Shown: positions 1 to 6,465 of the stretch, piece after piece
Numbering within the stretch: the stretch's first letter is position 1
Layout: every line of letters starts with the position of its first letter
Origin: Akkermansia muciniphila
GTDB lineage: Bacteria > Verrucomicrobiota > Verrucomicrobiia > Limisphaerales > SXTU01
DNA length: 45,580 nt
NCBI GenBank assembly: GCA_945874145.1
Contig: CAMCFN010000034.1
Coordinates: 1-45,580 of the forward strand
Reading direction: 5' to 3'
Translations under genes and position numbers: made by a program
The notes under the pieces: generated by a model
The model's input: the letters and a program-made list of their open reading frames with translations, nothing else
What the model was told of the DNA's origin: nothing
Database searches by the model: none

Positions 1-24
1 TCGACCAGTTTTGCGCGTGCGGAG

Positions 25-106
25 CAGCTTCACCCCTTTGGGGTTCGGCTGCGCTCGGCTCGCTACGCTCGCCTTCGCTCCGCCTCACCCCAAAGGGGTG
101 AAGCTG
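25..106. repeat. 20-bp perfect inverted repeat with 42-nt spacer
   Basis: The arms 25-44 and 87-106 are exact reverse complements. Each arm also contains a small palindrome (acccc ttt ggggt). The 42-nt spacer is made of repeated gctcg/cgctc-like units. It lies just beyond the premature end of the short ORF that follows tnsB. It could be a strong transcription terminator, a REP-like dispersed repeat, or part of a later insertion into the tnsC region. Nothing in the window distinguishes these. Confidence 0.75.
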
Positions 107-137
107 GAGGGAAGAAAGACAAATTACAGAAGCAGGT

Positions 138-197
138 TTACACCGGCAACTTTTCGAGAGGGTCCTGTTCGTCGGCGTTCTGTTTTGGTTGGTTCAT
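138..197 (-). pseudogene. tnsC: truncated tnsC start (19 codons)
   Basis: An ATG at 197-195 overlaps the tnsB stop codon by 4 bp (ATGA), the same coupling seen between tnsA and tnsB, so translation of a third tns gene is expected here. The frame runs only 19 codons and ends at TAA (138-140). Its last residues, DPLEKLPV, resemble the short proline-leucine motif near the N-terminus of TnsC proteins (NPxxxLP type, recalled from the family). No AAA+ Walker motif follows before the window edge. I infer that tnsC was cut off by deletion, insertion or frameshift just after its start. Alternatively this is an unrelated short peptide. Only 137 bp remain before the window edge, so the remainder of the gene cannot be examined. 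Confidence 0.55.
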
Positions 198-2386
198 GGC
201 TTCAGTTGTTTGTTCAGCATGGCCCACTTGCTGGCCACCTTACTGGTGCCAGTTGAATTTGAATTCGGTGCCGTAGCCACAGCGGGGCTCGGCGCGGGCG
301 GCACACCCACGATCGCTTGGGTTGTAGCGGCCTGCGCCTGAAGTTCCAGCAGCCGTTCAGCCGTCTTGGCTTCCTCCATCCTCTTCGTGCTGGGCGCACC
401 ACCACCTGTGGCTGCCTTGGTGAGCTTCGTGGCCTGCTTGATCGCCGCCTGCGTGCTCGCGTTGGCCGTCACCCGCAACTGCACGTCTTCGTTCTTGGCG
501 GCCCGGTCACTCTCCCGCTTCGCATCCAGGTAGGCAGTCAGTTCGGGCCAGGCCAAGCCCGTTGCCCACGAGTCAGCGGACGTCAAACCGCACACGTCCA
601 CTTGGTCCCCGAGCAGGTAGATTCGGTTCACCGCGCCGGGGTCGAAGCTGCATTGCACGGAGCGCACCGCATTGTGCCGGACCGTCGCAAACCATTCCTC
701 GCGCATGGCCCGCGCACAGGTGTAATGCACTCCCCGGAAACACAGGCCCTTGGGCTGGATGGTGCCCTTGTCGCTGGGCAGCAGTGCCAACCGCACCCAG
801 GCGGGGTCATGCGTGAGCATCGCCGCACGGGGCAGCCCCCAGGCCCATAACTTGTTCGGACGCGGCTCCACATGGTCGGCGATCATTTCCGTGGTGCGGA
901 GATACCCCGCCAAATAGGAGGCGTTGTAGGCCAGGATGGACTGGACCAACACCTTCTTGAACTCCGGCAGCGTGAAGACGGCATCCTTGCGGTAGTCTCG
1001 TTCCCCGCGTTCCTCACCATCGTAGCGGATGGCTCCAGGCAGCCAGTTGATCGTCATCTGGTTGAACGTGTGGAAGGCCCGCTCCACCAAGCCCTTCAGG
1101 TCCGGTCGGTACGCGGGCGCATTGTCCACCCGGACACCCAACTTGGATGGAAGCTGATCCGCCATGCCACTGAGCAGCTCACCCCGGTCCGCGTACAGGT
1201 TGAGCGGCAGGTCACGCGCCGGCCACTGGTCAGGCGTGATGGTGATGCCCAGTTCCGCGCAGAACTCCACCTTGTCGCTGAATGCGTTCCACACCGCCAT
1301 GGTTGCAGCGTTGTAGCCAGTGTTGTCAGACGTCACATGCACGCCGGTAATCAGCCGGCTATACACATCAACCACGTAGTAGATCATGGGACGGCCCACC
1401 ACCAGGGAGCGGTCCAGGCTGCTCACTATGTGCAGGTCCGCCGTCGTCGCATCAATCATGGCATACTCGCCCACCGCAAGGGCGCTCTTGGACTGGTCAC
1501 CCAGCACCGCCCGATGGTTGCGAGCCACGTACGCCGCGCCCTTGCGCTCCCTCAGGGACGAGAGTTTCGTGTGTTTCTGCTGGTAGTGGCGCATGAACTG
1601 CGCGAAGGACGGCCGCTGCTCGGCGGGCTTCAAGATCGGCGTCAACTCGCCGTCCTTCTCCACAAATCCGGAATTGTAATGGTCCCCCAGCATCCGTTCG
1701 TAAGTCAGGCTGAGCGGGAGCTTGTCCTCCTTCAGGTAATAGCGGTCTATGGCATCCTCGAAGTGGACGCGCATCACCTCGGTCACATTGATACCCACCT
1801 GGCCCTTGCCCGTCACGGGACGCCCCAGTTTCACCGCGCCGGGCTGGTGCGGCTTGCCGAACCCACCGCACTTGTTGAACATCGGCTGCAGGGCTTCCCG
1901 CATCTGTCCGCGTTGCCAATAACGGCGCAGGCGCTTGTAGAGCGTGGACACGTTCACTTCATGCCGGGCGGCCGCCGCCTTGACCAAGGGGCCGCTCTCG
2001 TCTGGCCAGAGGATTCGCTGGTCCGGTGCCTCCACCAAGTCGCGGATCGACGCCCACGCCTGATCCCGTAGTTCCCGCTGTTTGGGGGTCAGGGCTTCCT
2101 CCCGGCGCAGTTGCGTCATCAGATGGTCACGTTCCAGCACCTGAAGGTCGCCAGCCGCCATCGCCTTTGCCAAGTCGGCCAGCGGATACTCCACCGGCCA
2201 GCCCACATTGGGGCTGTCCACGGAAATGAGAAACCACGACGCGCCGCCGGAAGCACCGGCGGCCCGGCAGGCCAGCAGTCGATACAGCCGCCGTTGCCCG
2301 GCATCCATCCATTGGAGCAGGGCGTTGCGCCGCAACGTGGGCGTGGCGGGCGTAGCAGGCGTGAGATGGGTTGCGGTGTCGCTCAT
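194..2386 (-). CDS. tnsB: Tn7-like transposase subunit TnsB (DDE integrase)
   Basis: A 730-residue protein of the TnsB/Mu-transposase class of RNase H-fold recombinases, which bind the transposon ends and carry out 3' strand cutting and joining. The catalytic triad is visible: D312 (in AMIDATTAD), D400 (in LYADRGE) and E435 (in KGLVERAF), with 34 residues between the second Asp and the Glu. The N-terminal 200 residues look helical and include an HTH-like stretch (VNVSTLYKRLRRYWQRG, about 145-160). The C-terminal about 100 residues are Ala/Thr/Lys-rich, as expected for the tail that contacts TnsC. The start codon overlaps the tnsA stop by 4 bp and the stop overlaps the next ATG, so these genes are translationally coupled. 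The length is close to Tn7 TnsB (about 700). The triad is intact, so the enzyme could be active if a TnsC partner exists. Confidence 0.93.
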   Translation of the reverse strand: MSDTATHLTPATPATPTLRRNALLQWMDAGQRRLYRLLACRAAGASGGASWFLISVDSPNVGWPVEYPLADLAKAMAAGDLQVLERDHLMTQLRREEALTPKQRELRDQAWASIRDLVEAPDQRILWPDESGPLVKAAAARHEVNVSTLYKRLRRYWQRGQMREALQPMFNKCGGFGKPHQPGAVKLGRPVTGKGQVGINVTEVMRVHFEDAIDRYYLKEDKLPLSLTYERMLGDHYNSGFVEKDGELTPILKPAEQRPSFAQFMRHYQQKHTKLSSLRERKGAAYVARNHRAVLGDQSKSALAVGEYAMIDATTADLHIVSSLDRSLVVGRPMIYYVVDVYSRLITGVHVTSDNTGYNAATMAVWNAFSDKVEFCAELGITITPDQWPARDLPLNLYADRGELLSGMADQLPSKLGVRVDNAPAYRPDLKGLVERAFHTFNQMTINWLPGAIRYDGEERGERDYRKDAVFTLPEFKKVLVQSILAYNASYLAGYLRTTEMIADHVEPRPNKLWAWGLPRAAMLTHDPAWVRLALLPSDKGTIQPKGLCFRGVHYTCARAMREEWFATVRHNAVRSVQCSFDPGAVNRIYLLGDQVDVCGLTSADSWATGLAWPELTAYLDAKRESDRAAKNEDVQLRVTANASTQAAIKQATKLTKAATGGGAPSTKRMEEAKTAERLLELQAQAATTQAIVGVPPAPSPAVATAPNSNSTGTSKVASKWAMLNKQLKP

Positions 2387-3171
2387 AGGGTCAGCAGTCG
2401 CAGGGGTTGGTCAACATTCAGGGGCACGCTGAAATCCACGGGCCAGCGGCGATGGGTAAGCAGGTGGTACACCAACTTGAGGGTGGCCCCGGCTTTGAGC
2501 TTCAGGGCCTGATCGGATTCGATGAAGAGCGCCAACAGGGGCACACCCGTCGTCAAACGCGGTGTCAGGTAGTCGTAAACGGCCTCCACCGCGTTTGCAT
2601 GCGGGTGTAGCGTGTCCACGTGGAAGAACGGGTGTATCCGCCGGACGTTGCGGACCAGCACCGGGTCCAACTCCCGCTCCGTCACCAGCTTCCACGGCAC
2701 CCCACGCACCTTCCAGTACGCGGCCTCGATCTGCAGTTTCTCCACGGTCCGTGGGTTTTTCAGCACGGCGAAGGGCTTGACCTGATAGGCCGTCTGCTTG
2801 CCGTCGGCCCACGTCACCACCACGTCCGAACTCATCACCTTGGGCCGACCCTTCACCAGCGGATGCCGGAACCCAAGCCCCGCCGCAATCTGTTGCGTCT
2901 CGTCCAGCTCCAGGTTGTATTGCTCGCGGATGTCCGCCACGTGCGGGTTCCATTCCAGCGTGTACACCCAGGCCAGCTCCAGCCAGCTCAGGGTGCTCAC
3001 CACGCGGTTCTTCGACCGCCAGCCCCGCCCCCGGCTGGAATTACCCAGCGAGGGCACGTCCCGGGGCTGGTGCCACGGGCGGTAATCCTCCTGGTGGCCC
3101 TGCCCACGGCCCTCTTTGAGGAGGCGGCGCACCGTGTTCGGATTCGATTGGTCAACGCGTGATTTGCTCAT
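2383..3171 (-). CDS. tnsA: Tn7-like transposase endonuclease subunit TnsA
   Basis: A 262-residue protein matching TnsA, the restriction-endonuclease-like subunit that cuts the 5' strands at the transposon ends so the element moves by cut-and-paste. The catalytic residues appear at E65 (LELAWVYTLEW), D116 (KVMSSDVVV) and K132 (AYQVKPF). This agrees closely with E63, D114 and K132 of Tn7 TnsA. The C-terminal region (about 165-262) is the expected helical part that contacts TnsC. It is the first gene of a leftward tnsA-tnsB-(tnsC) operon. The ATG at 3171 is preceded by 65-bp repeats that resemble the sites at the transposon end, so autoregulation by TnsB, as in Tn7, is plausible but unproven. 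Confidence 0.93.
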   Translation of the reverse strand: MSKSRVDQSNPNTVRRLLKEGRGQGHQEDYRPWHQPRDVPSLGNSSRGRGWRSKNRVVSTLSWLELAWVYTLEWNPHVADIREQYNLELDETQQIAAGLGFRHPLVKGRPKVMSSDVVVTWADGKQTAYQVKPFAVLKNPRTVEKLQIEAAYWKVRGVPWKLVTERELDPVLVRNVRRIHPFFHVDTLHPHANAVEAVYDYLTPRLTTGVPLLALFIESDQALKLKAGATLKLVYHLLTHRRWPVDFSVPLNVDQPLRLLTL

Positions 3172-3172
3172 C

Positions 3173-3555
3173 TACCCTTTATATGCTGAGTCAACGGCAC
3201 GTTAATTTGTAATAAAGTGGCGCGAGGCTCACTTTTCTTTGTAGTCACCCGTCGCCGGGCGGTCGATTCACGGCACAACGCCGCGTTCGTACCTGTCTAG
3301 TGCTACCCAGGCCGCCATTTCGTTTGCTCGCACGCCGCACTTTGTACACGGGATGCGCCGGGCTTACCAAATCGCCCAGCCAAGGGCAACCCGGGAACCG
3401 AGGGCCACCACGGCCCCCACCCATGATTAAGTCAGTCAACCGCCCGTTAATTTGTCGAAACGTGGCGCGGGGCCGCTTTTCCGCGTGCCCCCACCTTAAT
3501 AAGTTGAGTCGACGGCACTTTATTTTGAAGGAATCGGCGATTTCTGACGATTTTC
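3173..3555. repeat. three degenerate 65-bp direct repeats upstream of tnsA (related to TnsB-site repeats)
   Basis: Copies lie at 3173-3237, 3417-3481 and 3491-3555. The first two match at 40 of 49 aligned positions from their common agtcaac. All three end in ttttc. Each contains a core (acggcacgttaattt, accgcccgttaattt, acggcactttatttt) similar to the tggcgactttatta repeats at the right end. The first copy also contains an opposed copy (gtaataaagtggcgc). The otherwise gene-free stretch 3172-3703 holds these repeats; the overlapping small ORFs there show no recognisable protein. They may be TnsB-binding sites that regulate tnsA, or remnants of ends from earlier insertions at the same attTn7 site. 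Confidence 0.65.
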
Positions 3556-3703
3556 CCGTGCGAGGGCTGCATGCCCGCACAGGCCCTCATGTACAAGAGC
3601 TAGTCAGAAGGGCGACCAGGCGAAGATTTCTGCGGAAATCTTTGGGTGTAAGCGGCGAGGGGCGGATTGCGACGGTTGTGGGGACGGACTAACGCAACCA
3701 TTT

Positions 3704-4477
3704 ATGGAACTCAAACCAAAACACCGCGGGAAATGCTACTTGTGCGGGGTCAGCGTTGATTCCACAAAGGACCGCGACCACGTCCCACCCAAGAACCTAT
3801 TTCTGCCGCCACGCCCGAATAATTTAATCACAGTGCCCTGCTGTGCGCCCTGTAATCGCAACTTCAGCAAGTTGGATGAACGTTTTAGAGTTTTTGTTAG
3901 CCTAGCAGCAAACGTCTCTGAAGCAGGACGTCGTATCAGGAAAGACAAGGTATTTGGCAGCACATTCCAAAGATCGCCATTTTTGAGGCAGCAAACGGCT
4001 CAAAACCTTGCCGACGTCGTCATTCTGACACGGAATGGTCCGGAGATTTGGTCGACTCATCAAGCACCCGCTGCCGAATGCAAGGAATTCCTCATACGAC
4101 TGACCAAGGGCATGCTGACTCACTATTACCCGGGCTTTGATTACTCCAAACTCACATTTGAGGTAAAGCCACCCGCCCAATTTATCGAAGACCTCCCATC
4201 ACGCATAGCATTGCCTGGAGTGCACAAAGACCATCGTGGCACCGGTGTTTTCCGTTTGTGGCGTGAACTTGCTCCTGACAACCAGGAATACGGGTTTTGG
4301 GTTTATCAGTTCTACGAAGCGGTGACGTTTATGGTTGTGCACAGTCCATCACGCGAAACGCCTCCGAACGTGAAGGCGTGCTCGACCAACAAGGGGAACC
4401 CGCCAACGGCAGAATCTGCTGGCAACGACACGGGGACTACCTCTACCGCGCCCTCTGGCCCGCCGCCCGTCGCGTAG
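3704..4477 (+). CDS. HNH-type nuclease-like protein (transposon cargo)
   Basis: A 257-residue protein. The N-terminus has a compact HNH/zinc-finger layout: C11-x2-C14 (CYLC), D25-H26 (DRDHVPPKNLF), then C47-x2-C50-N (CAPCNRNFSKLDE). This is the pattern of HNH endonucleases in which a CxxC pair holds zinc and the DH pair lies at the active site. Residues 60-215 are not recognised; they hold a YPGFDY segment and a WVYQFYEA-like hydrophobic stretch. The last 40 or so residues are Pro/Thr/Ser-rich and overlap the next gene in another frame, so the true end of the conserved domain is probably near residue 215. Base composition is visibly lower in GC than the chromosome to the right, supporting acquisition by transfer. 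It may be a DNA-targeting effector or simply a homing-type nuclease; no substrate can be inferred. Confidence 0.72.
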   Translation: MELKPKHRGKCYLCGVSVDSTKDRDHVPPKNLFLPPRPNNLITVPCCAPCNRNFSKLDERFRVFVSLAANVSEAGRRIRKDKVFGSTFQRSPFLRQQTAQNLADVVILTRNGPEIWSTHQAPAAECKEFLIRLTKGMLTHYYPGFDYSKLTFEVKPPAQFIEDLPSRIALPGVHKDHRGTGVFRLWRELAPDNQEYGFWVYQFYEAVTFMVVHSPSRETPPNVKACSTNKGNPPTAESAGNDTGTTSTAPSGPPPVA

Positions 4478-4980
4478 CCGCCAACCGACTCCAACGCCAG
4501 CTCCCCGGTGAAATCGACGACATCGCCAGCCAGGGCATCACGGTGGCCTACTTCTACCGGCCACGCATCCGCACCCTGGAACGCCTCCAACGATTCACCA
4601 CCGGCACGGTGGACAAGCTGGCCATCAGCCGGCTCCGGGCGCACCTCGCCGACAAACGGGGCCACTTGGTGACCGGCAGCCTCGACGCCCTACCCGAAGC
4701 CACCCAAGCCGTCAGTGCAACGAATGGGGCCGGCCAGCGCACGGTACAGGAAACCGCCGACCTACGGCGCGTGCTGGCGGACCTACAGACGGGATTGCAC
4801 CCCACGATCCGGCTGGTGCTGGCGGAGCACTACGGCGCGGACCTCACCCAGGCCGAAATCGCCCGCCGGCATCGGCTGCCGTTGGGGACCGTGGCGGGTT
4901 ACCTCAAGCGCGGGGTGGAGCGGCTACGGAAAGCGGTCCAAACCAACCAATTGGAACCACGGCTGCGCGAGTTCCTGTAA
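4378..4980 (+). CDS. ECF-type sigma factor-like protein (transposon cargo)
   Basis: A 200-residue protein if begun at GTG 4378; the open frame extends back to an ATG at 4297, so the start is uncertain and it overlaps the preceding gene in a different frame. Residues 20-95 resemble sigma region 2 (YLYRALWPAARRVAANRLQRQL, then a helical Arg-rich stretch). Residues 125-188 resemble region 4, with a clear HTH: LHPTIRLVLAEHYGADLTQAEIARR followed by LPLGTVAGYLKRGVERLRKAV. No anti-sigma factor is recognised next to it, though the following membrane protein could play such a part. I infer that it activates transcription of element genes. It could instead be a DNA-binding protein that only shares the region 4 fold. 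Confidence 0.7.
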   Translation: MLDQQGEPANGRICWQRHGDYLYRALWPAARRVAANRLQRQLPGEIDDIASQGITVAYFYRPRIRTLERLQRFTTGTVDKLAISRLRAHLADKRGHLVTGSLDALPEATQAVSATNGAGQRTVQETADLRRVLADLQTGLHPTIRLVLAEHYGADLTQAEIARRHRLPLGTVAGYLKRGVERLRKAVQTNQLEPRLREFL

Positions 4981-5015
4981 GCGATTCAGCACCGATTCCG
5001 ACTGTTTCTAGGGCT

Positions 5016-6323
5016 ATGCCACTACCACTTCTTATCGCCGTGATCGCCATTGCGACGATTCTCTGCGGATGTGTGGCTTGGCTGCTGGTGCGGGAGATCA
5101 TCGGTAGCTTTCGTGCATCGACGCCAAGACCATTGAGGCCGAGTCCCACGCCGGCACCCGCGAGCCACACCAAGGCGTTCATCATTTTCCTCCTAGCGCT
5201 CGGCATCGGCATCCCACTCGCGCCGCTCTTGCGGATGGGGGCAGCTAAAGTGTGGCGGGAAAGCCCAGCGTTAAGGCGTGCCGTCCTCCTGCACTGCTTG
5301 CCGGCTAAAGTCCTGCCTCCCATGCCATACGCCGAGGAAGTCGAGGATTTCACAAAGAAATGGACTACTCGTCATCACCAACTGACAGAAGAACTTCGTC
5401 AGGTGGGCGAACGGAAAGTAGAAATGAACGTGCAACGCCAACGCCTAGAGGCCGAGGTAGCTCAAGAACTAAACCGTCGGGAAGAACTGCTCCGTAAAGA
5501 GATGGCCGAGATGGCGGACGCCTGGGGCCGCTATCTCATTTCCGAGCGGTATTCCCGGTTCGATTTACAAGACCCGGTCAATGCAGAAATGAGACGGCAG
5601 TTCATACACGAAGTGCGGCAGCTTCCTAAATACGCCAACTTTACGTTTGAAGATCGCCCTGTCGAAAACCTCAGCCACTTCTGGCGGAGATGGGGTTCTA
5701 ACCCGGAAACTATCAATACCTCCATAACGAGCTGGCTACGCTACGAGCGTGACGTTCGCCAGCTGTGCAGATTGGGAACCGTAGAGGAGACATTCATGGT
5801 GCGGCATATGCTCCCCGCCACCGTCCCCCCAGACCCAACCCTGCGGGAACTGATGCAAGCCGTAGCCGCCGAGGGGCCAGCATTTACGGATAGAGAATTC
5901 TGGAATCAGAGCCTCATTGGTTTCCTGATCCACAGCCTCATTGCAATCGTCGCAACGCGGATATTCTGGTTCGCCAGCGGCAGCCTCAACCCCCTGCACA
6001 AACTCGCACTCACAGGCATCCCCGTAAGCCTCTACGGAGTGGCTACCTTCTCGCTGGCCGCCGTCGGATGGCTCATCTTGGGAACGATCGGTCTCGTCGT
6101 CTACTGCCTCCCCTCTTTCATTGCCTTCCATCGACAACACACCTACCGGTTCCCACTCCTCGCCATCAACCTCCTGCTCGGCTGGACGCTCCTGGGCTAC
6201 ATCGCCGCCATGGTCTGGGCATGCTGGCCGAAAACGTCCGGCCCCAGTCTGCACCTCCAAGTCACGCTGGACCGCAAGAAGACCGAACCGAAGGACGAGT
6301 CCGGTCAAAACCCACCGCCGTGA
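5016..6323 (+). CDS. membrane protein with superinfection-immunity-like C-terminal domain (transposon cargo)
   Basis: A 435-residue membrane protein. Predicted segments: TM1 about 4-26, TM2 about 54-74, a charged coiled-coil-like region about 108-165, a soluble middle to about 295, then several C-terminal segments (about 299-320, 331-352, 352-372, 381-403). The end (GWLILGTIGLVVYCLPSFIAF, then RFPLLAINLLLGWTLLGYIAAMVWACW) strongly resembles the superinfection immunity (T4 Imm-like) family, whose small two-helix members block phage DNA entry. Here the domain is the tail of a much larger protein, which is unusual. The gene begins 35 bp after the sigma-like gene and stops 18 bp before the transposon end repeats. 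An anti-phage role for the cargo block is an inference from this domain and its location in a Tn7-like element. Confidence 0.7.
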   Translation: MPLPLLIAVIAIATILCGCVAWLLVREIIGSFRASTPRPLRPSPTPAPASHTKAFIIFLLALGIGIPLAPLLRMGAAKVWRESPALRRAVLLHCLPAKVLPPMPYAEEVEDFTKKWTTRHHQLTEELRQVGERKVEMNVQRQRLEAEVAQELNRREELLRKEMAEMADAWGRYLISERYSRFDLQDPVNAEMRRQFIHEVRQLPKYANFTFEDRPVENLSHFWRRWGSNPETINTSITSWLRYERDVRQLCRLGTVEETFMVRHMLPATVPPDPTLRELMQAVAAEGPAFTDREFWNQSLIGFLIHSLIAIVATRIFWFASGSLNPLHKLALTGIPVSLYGVATFSLAAVGWLILGTIGLVVYCLPSFIAFHRQHTYRFPLLAINLLLGWTLLGYIAAMVWACWPKTSGPSLHLQVTLDRKKTEPKDESGQNPPP

Positions 6324-6341
6324 GCGGATGCTCAAGTCCAG

Positions 6342-6406
6342 TGGCGACTTTATTAACCGTTGGCGACTTTATTATCTGTTGGCGACTTTATTAAGGGGGG
6401 ACAACA
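6342..6406. repeat. Tn7-like right end: three 15-bp TnsB-type sites at 19-bp period and terminus
   Basis: The sites tggcgactttattaa (6342-6356), tggcgactttattat (6361-6375) and tggcgactttattaa (6380-6394) are spaced exactly 19 bp apart. They are followed by ggggggacaaca, giving a TGTTGT terminus when read inward. Tandem short TnsB sites ending in TGT/ACA are the standard design of Tn7-family ends. The terminus is set at 6406, though 6403 (ACA) is an alternative. Confidence 0.85.
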
Positions 6407-6465
6407 ACCCGACACTCGCCGTGGCGCGCTATTCCACGGTCACGCTCTTGGCGAGGTTGCGGGGC
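6407..6465 (-). other. attTn7 site (glmS 3' end and insertion point)
   Basis: The last glmS codons (PRNLAKSVTVE and TAG stop at 6429-6431) are the conserved stretch that TnsD binds in Tn7. The transposon terminus at 6406 is 22 bp downstream of the last base of the stop codon, matching the known insertion distance of about two helical turns. The 5 bp acccg (6407-6411) is the likely target duplication. Confidence 0.82.

Larger units (their letters stand above)
1..6406. mobile_element. Tn7-like transposon in attTn7, partial (left end not in window)
   Basis: The sequence shows tnsA and tnsB, a repeat-rich right end stopping 22 bp past the glmS stop codon, and cargo genes between tnsA and that end. 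Established knowledge: Tn7 and relatives use TnsD to recognise the 3' end of glmS and insert just downstream with the right end facing glmS, which matches this geometry. No left end and no tnsD/tniQ are visible, and the gene after tnsB is broken, so the element extends past base 1 or has decayed. An unusual point is that about 3 kb of cargo lies between tnsA and the right end, whereas in Tn7 tnsA is close to that end. The candidate 5-bp target duplication is 6407-6411 (acccg); its partner would be outside the window. Confidence 0.85.

Noticed and set aside
3245-3692. Small open frames on both strands (111 and 130 codons) in the repeat region
   Set aside because: They cross the degenerate repeats, are of mixed composition and match no family I recognise.
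1-6406. CRISPR-associated transposon (CAST)
   Set aside because: No cas gene and no repeat-spacer array is visible between tnsA and the right end, and the insertion is at glmS, as for ordinary Tn7 targeting.
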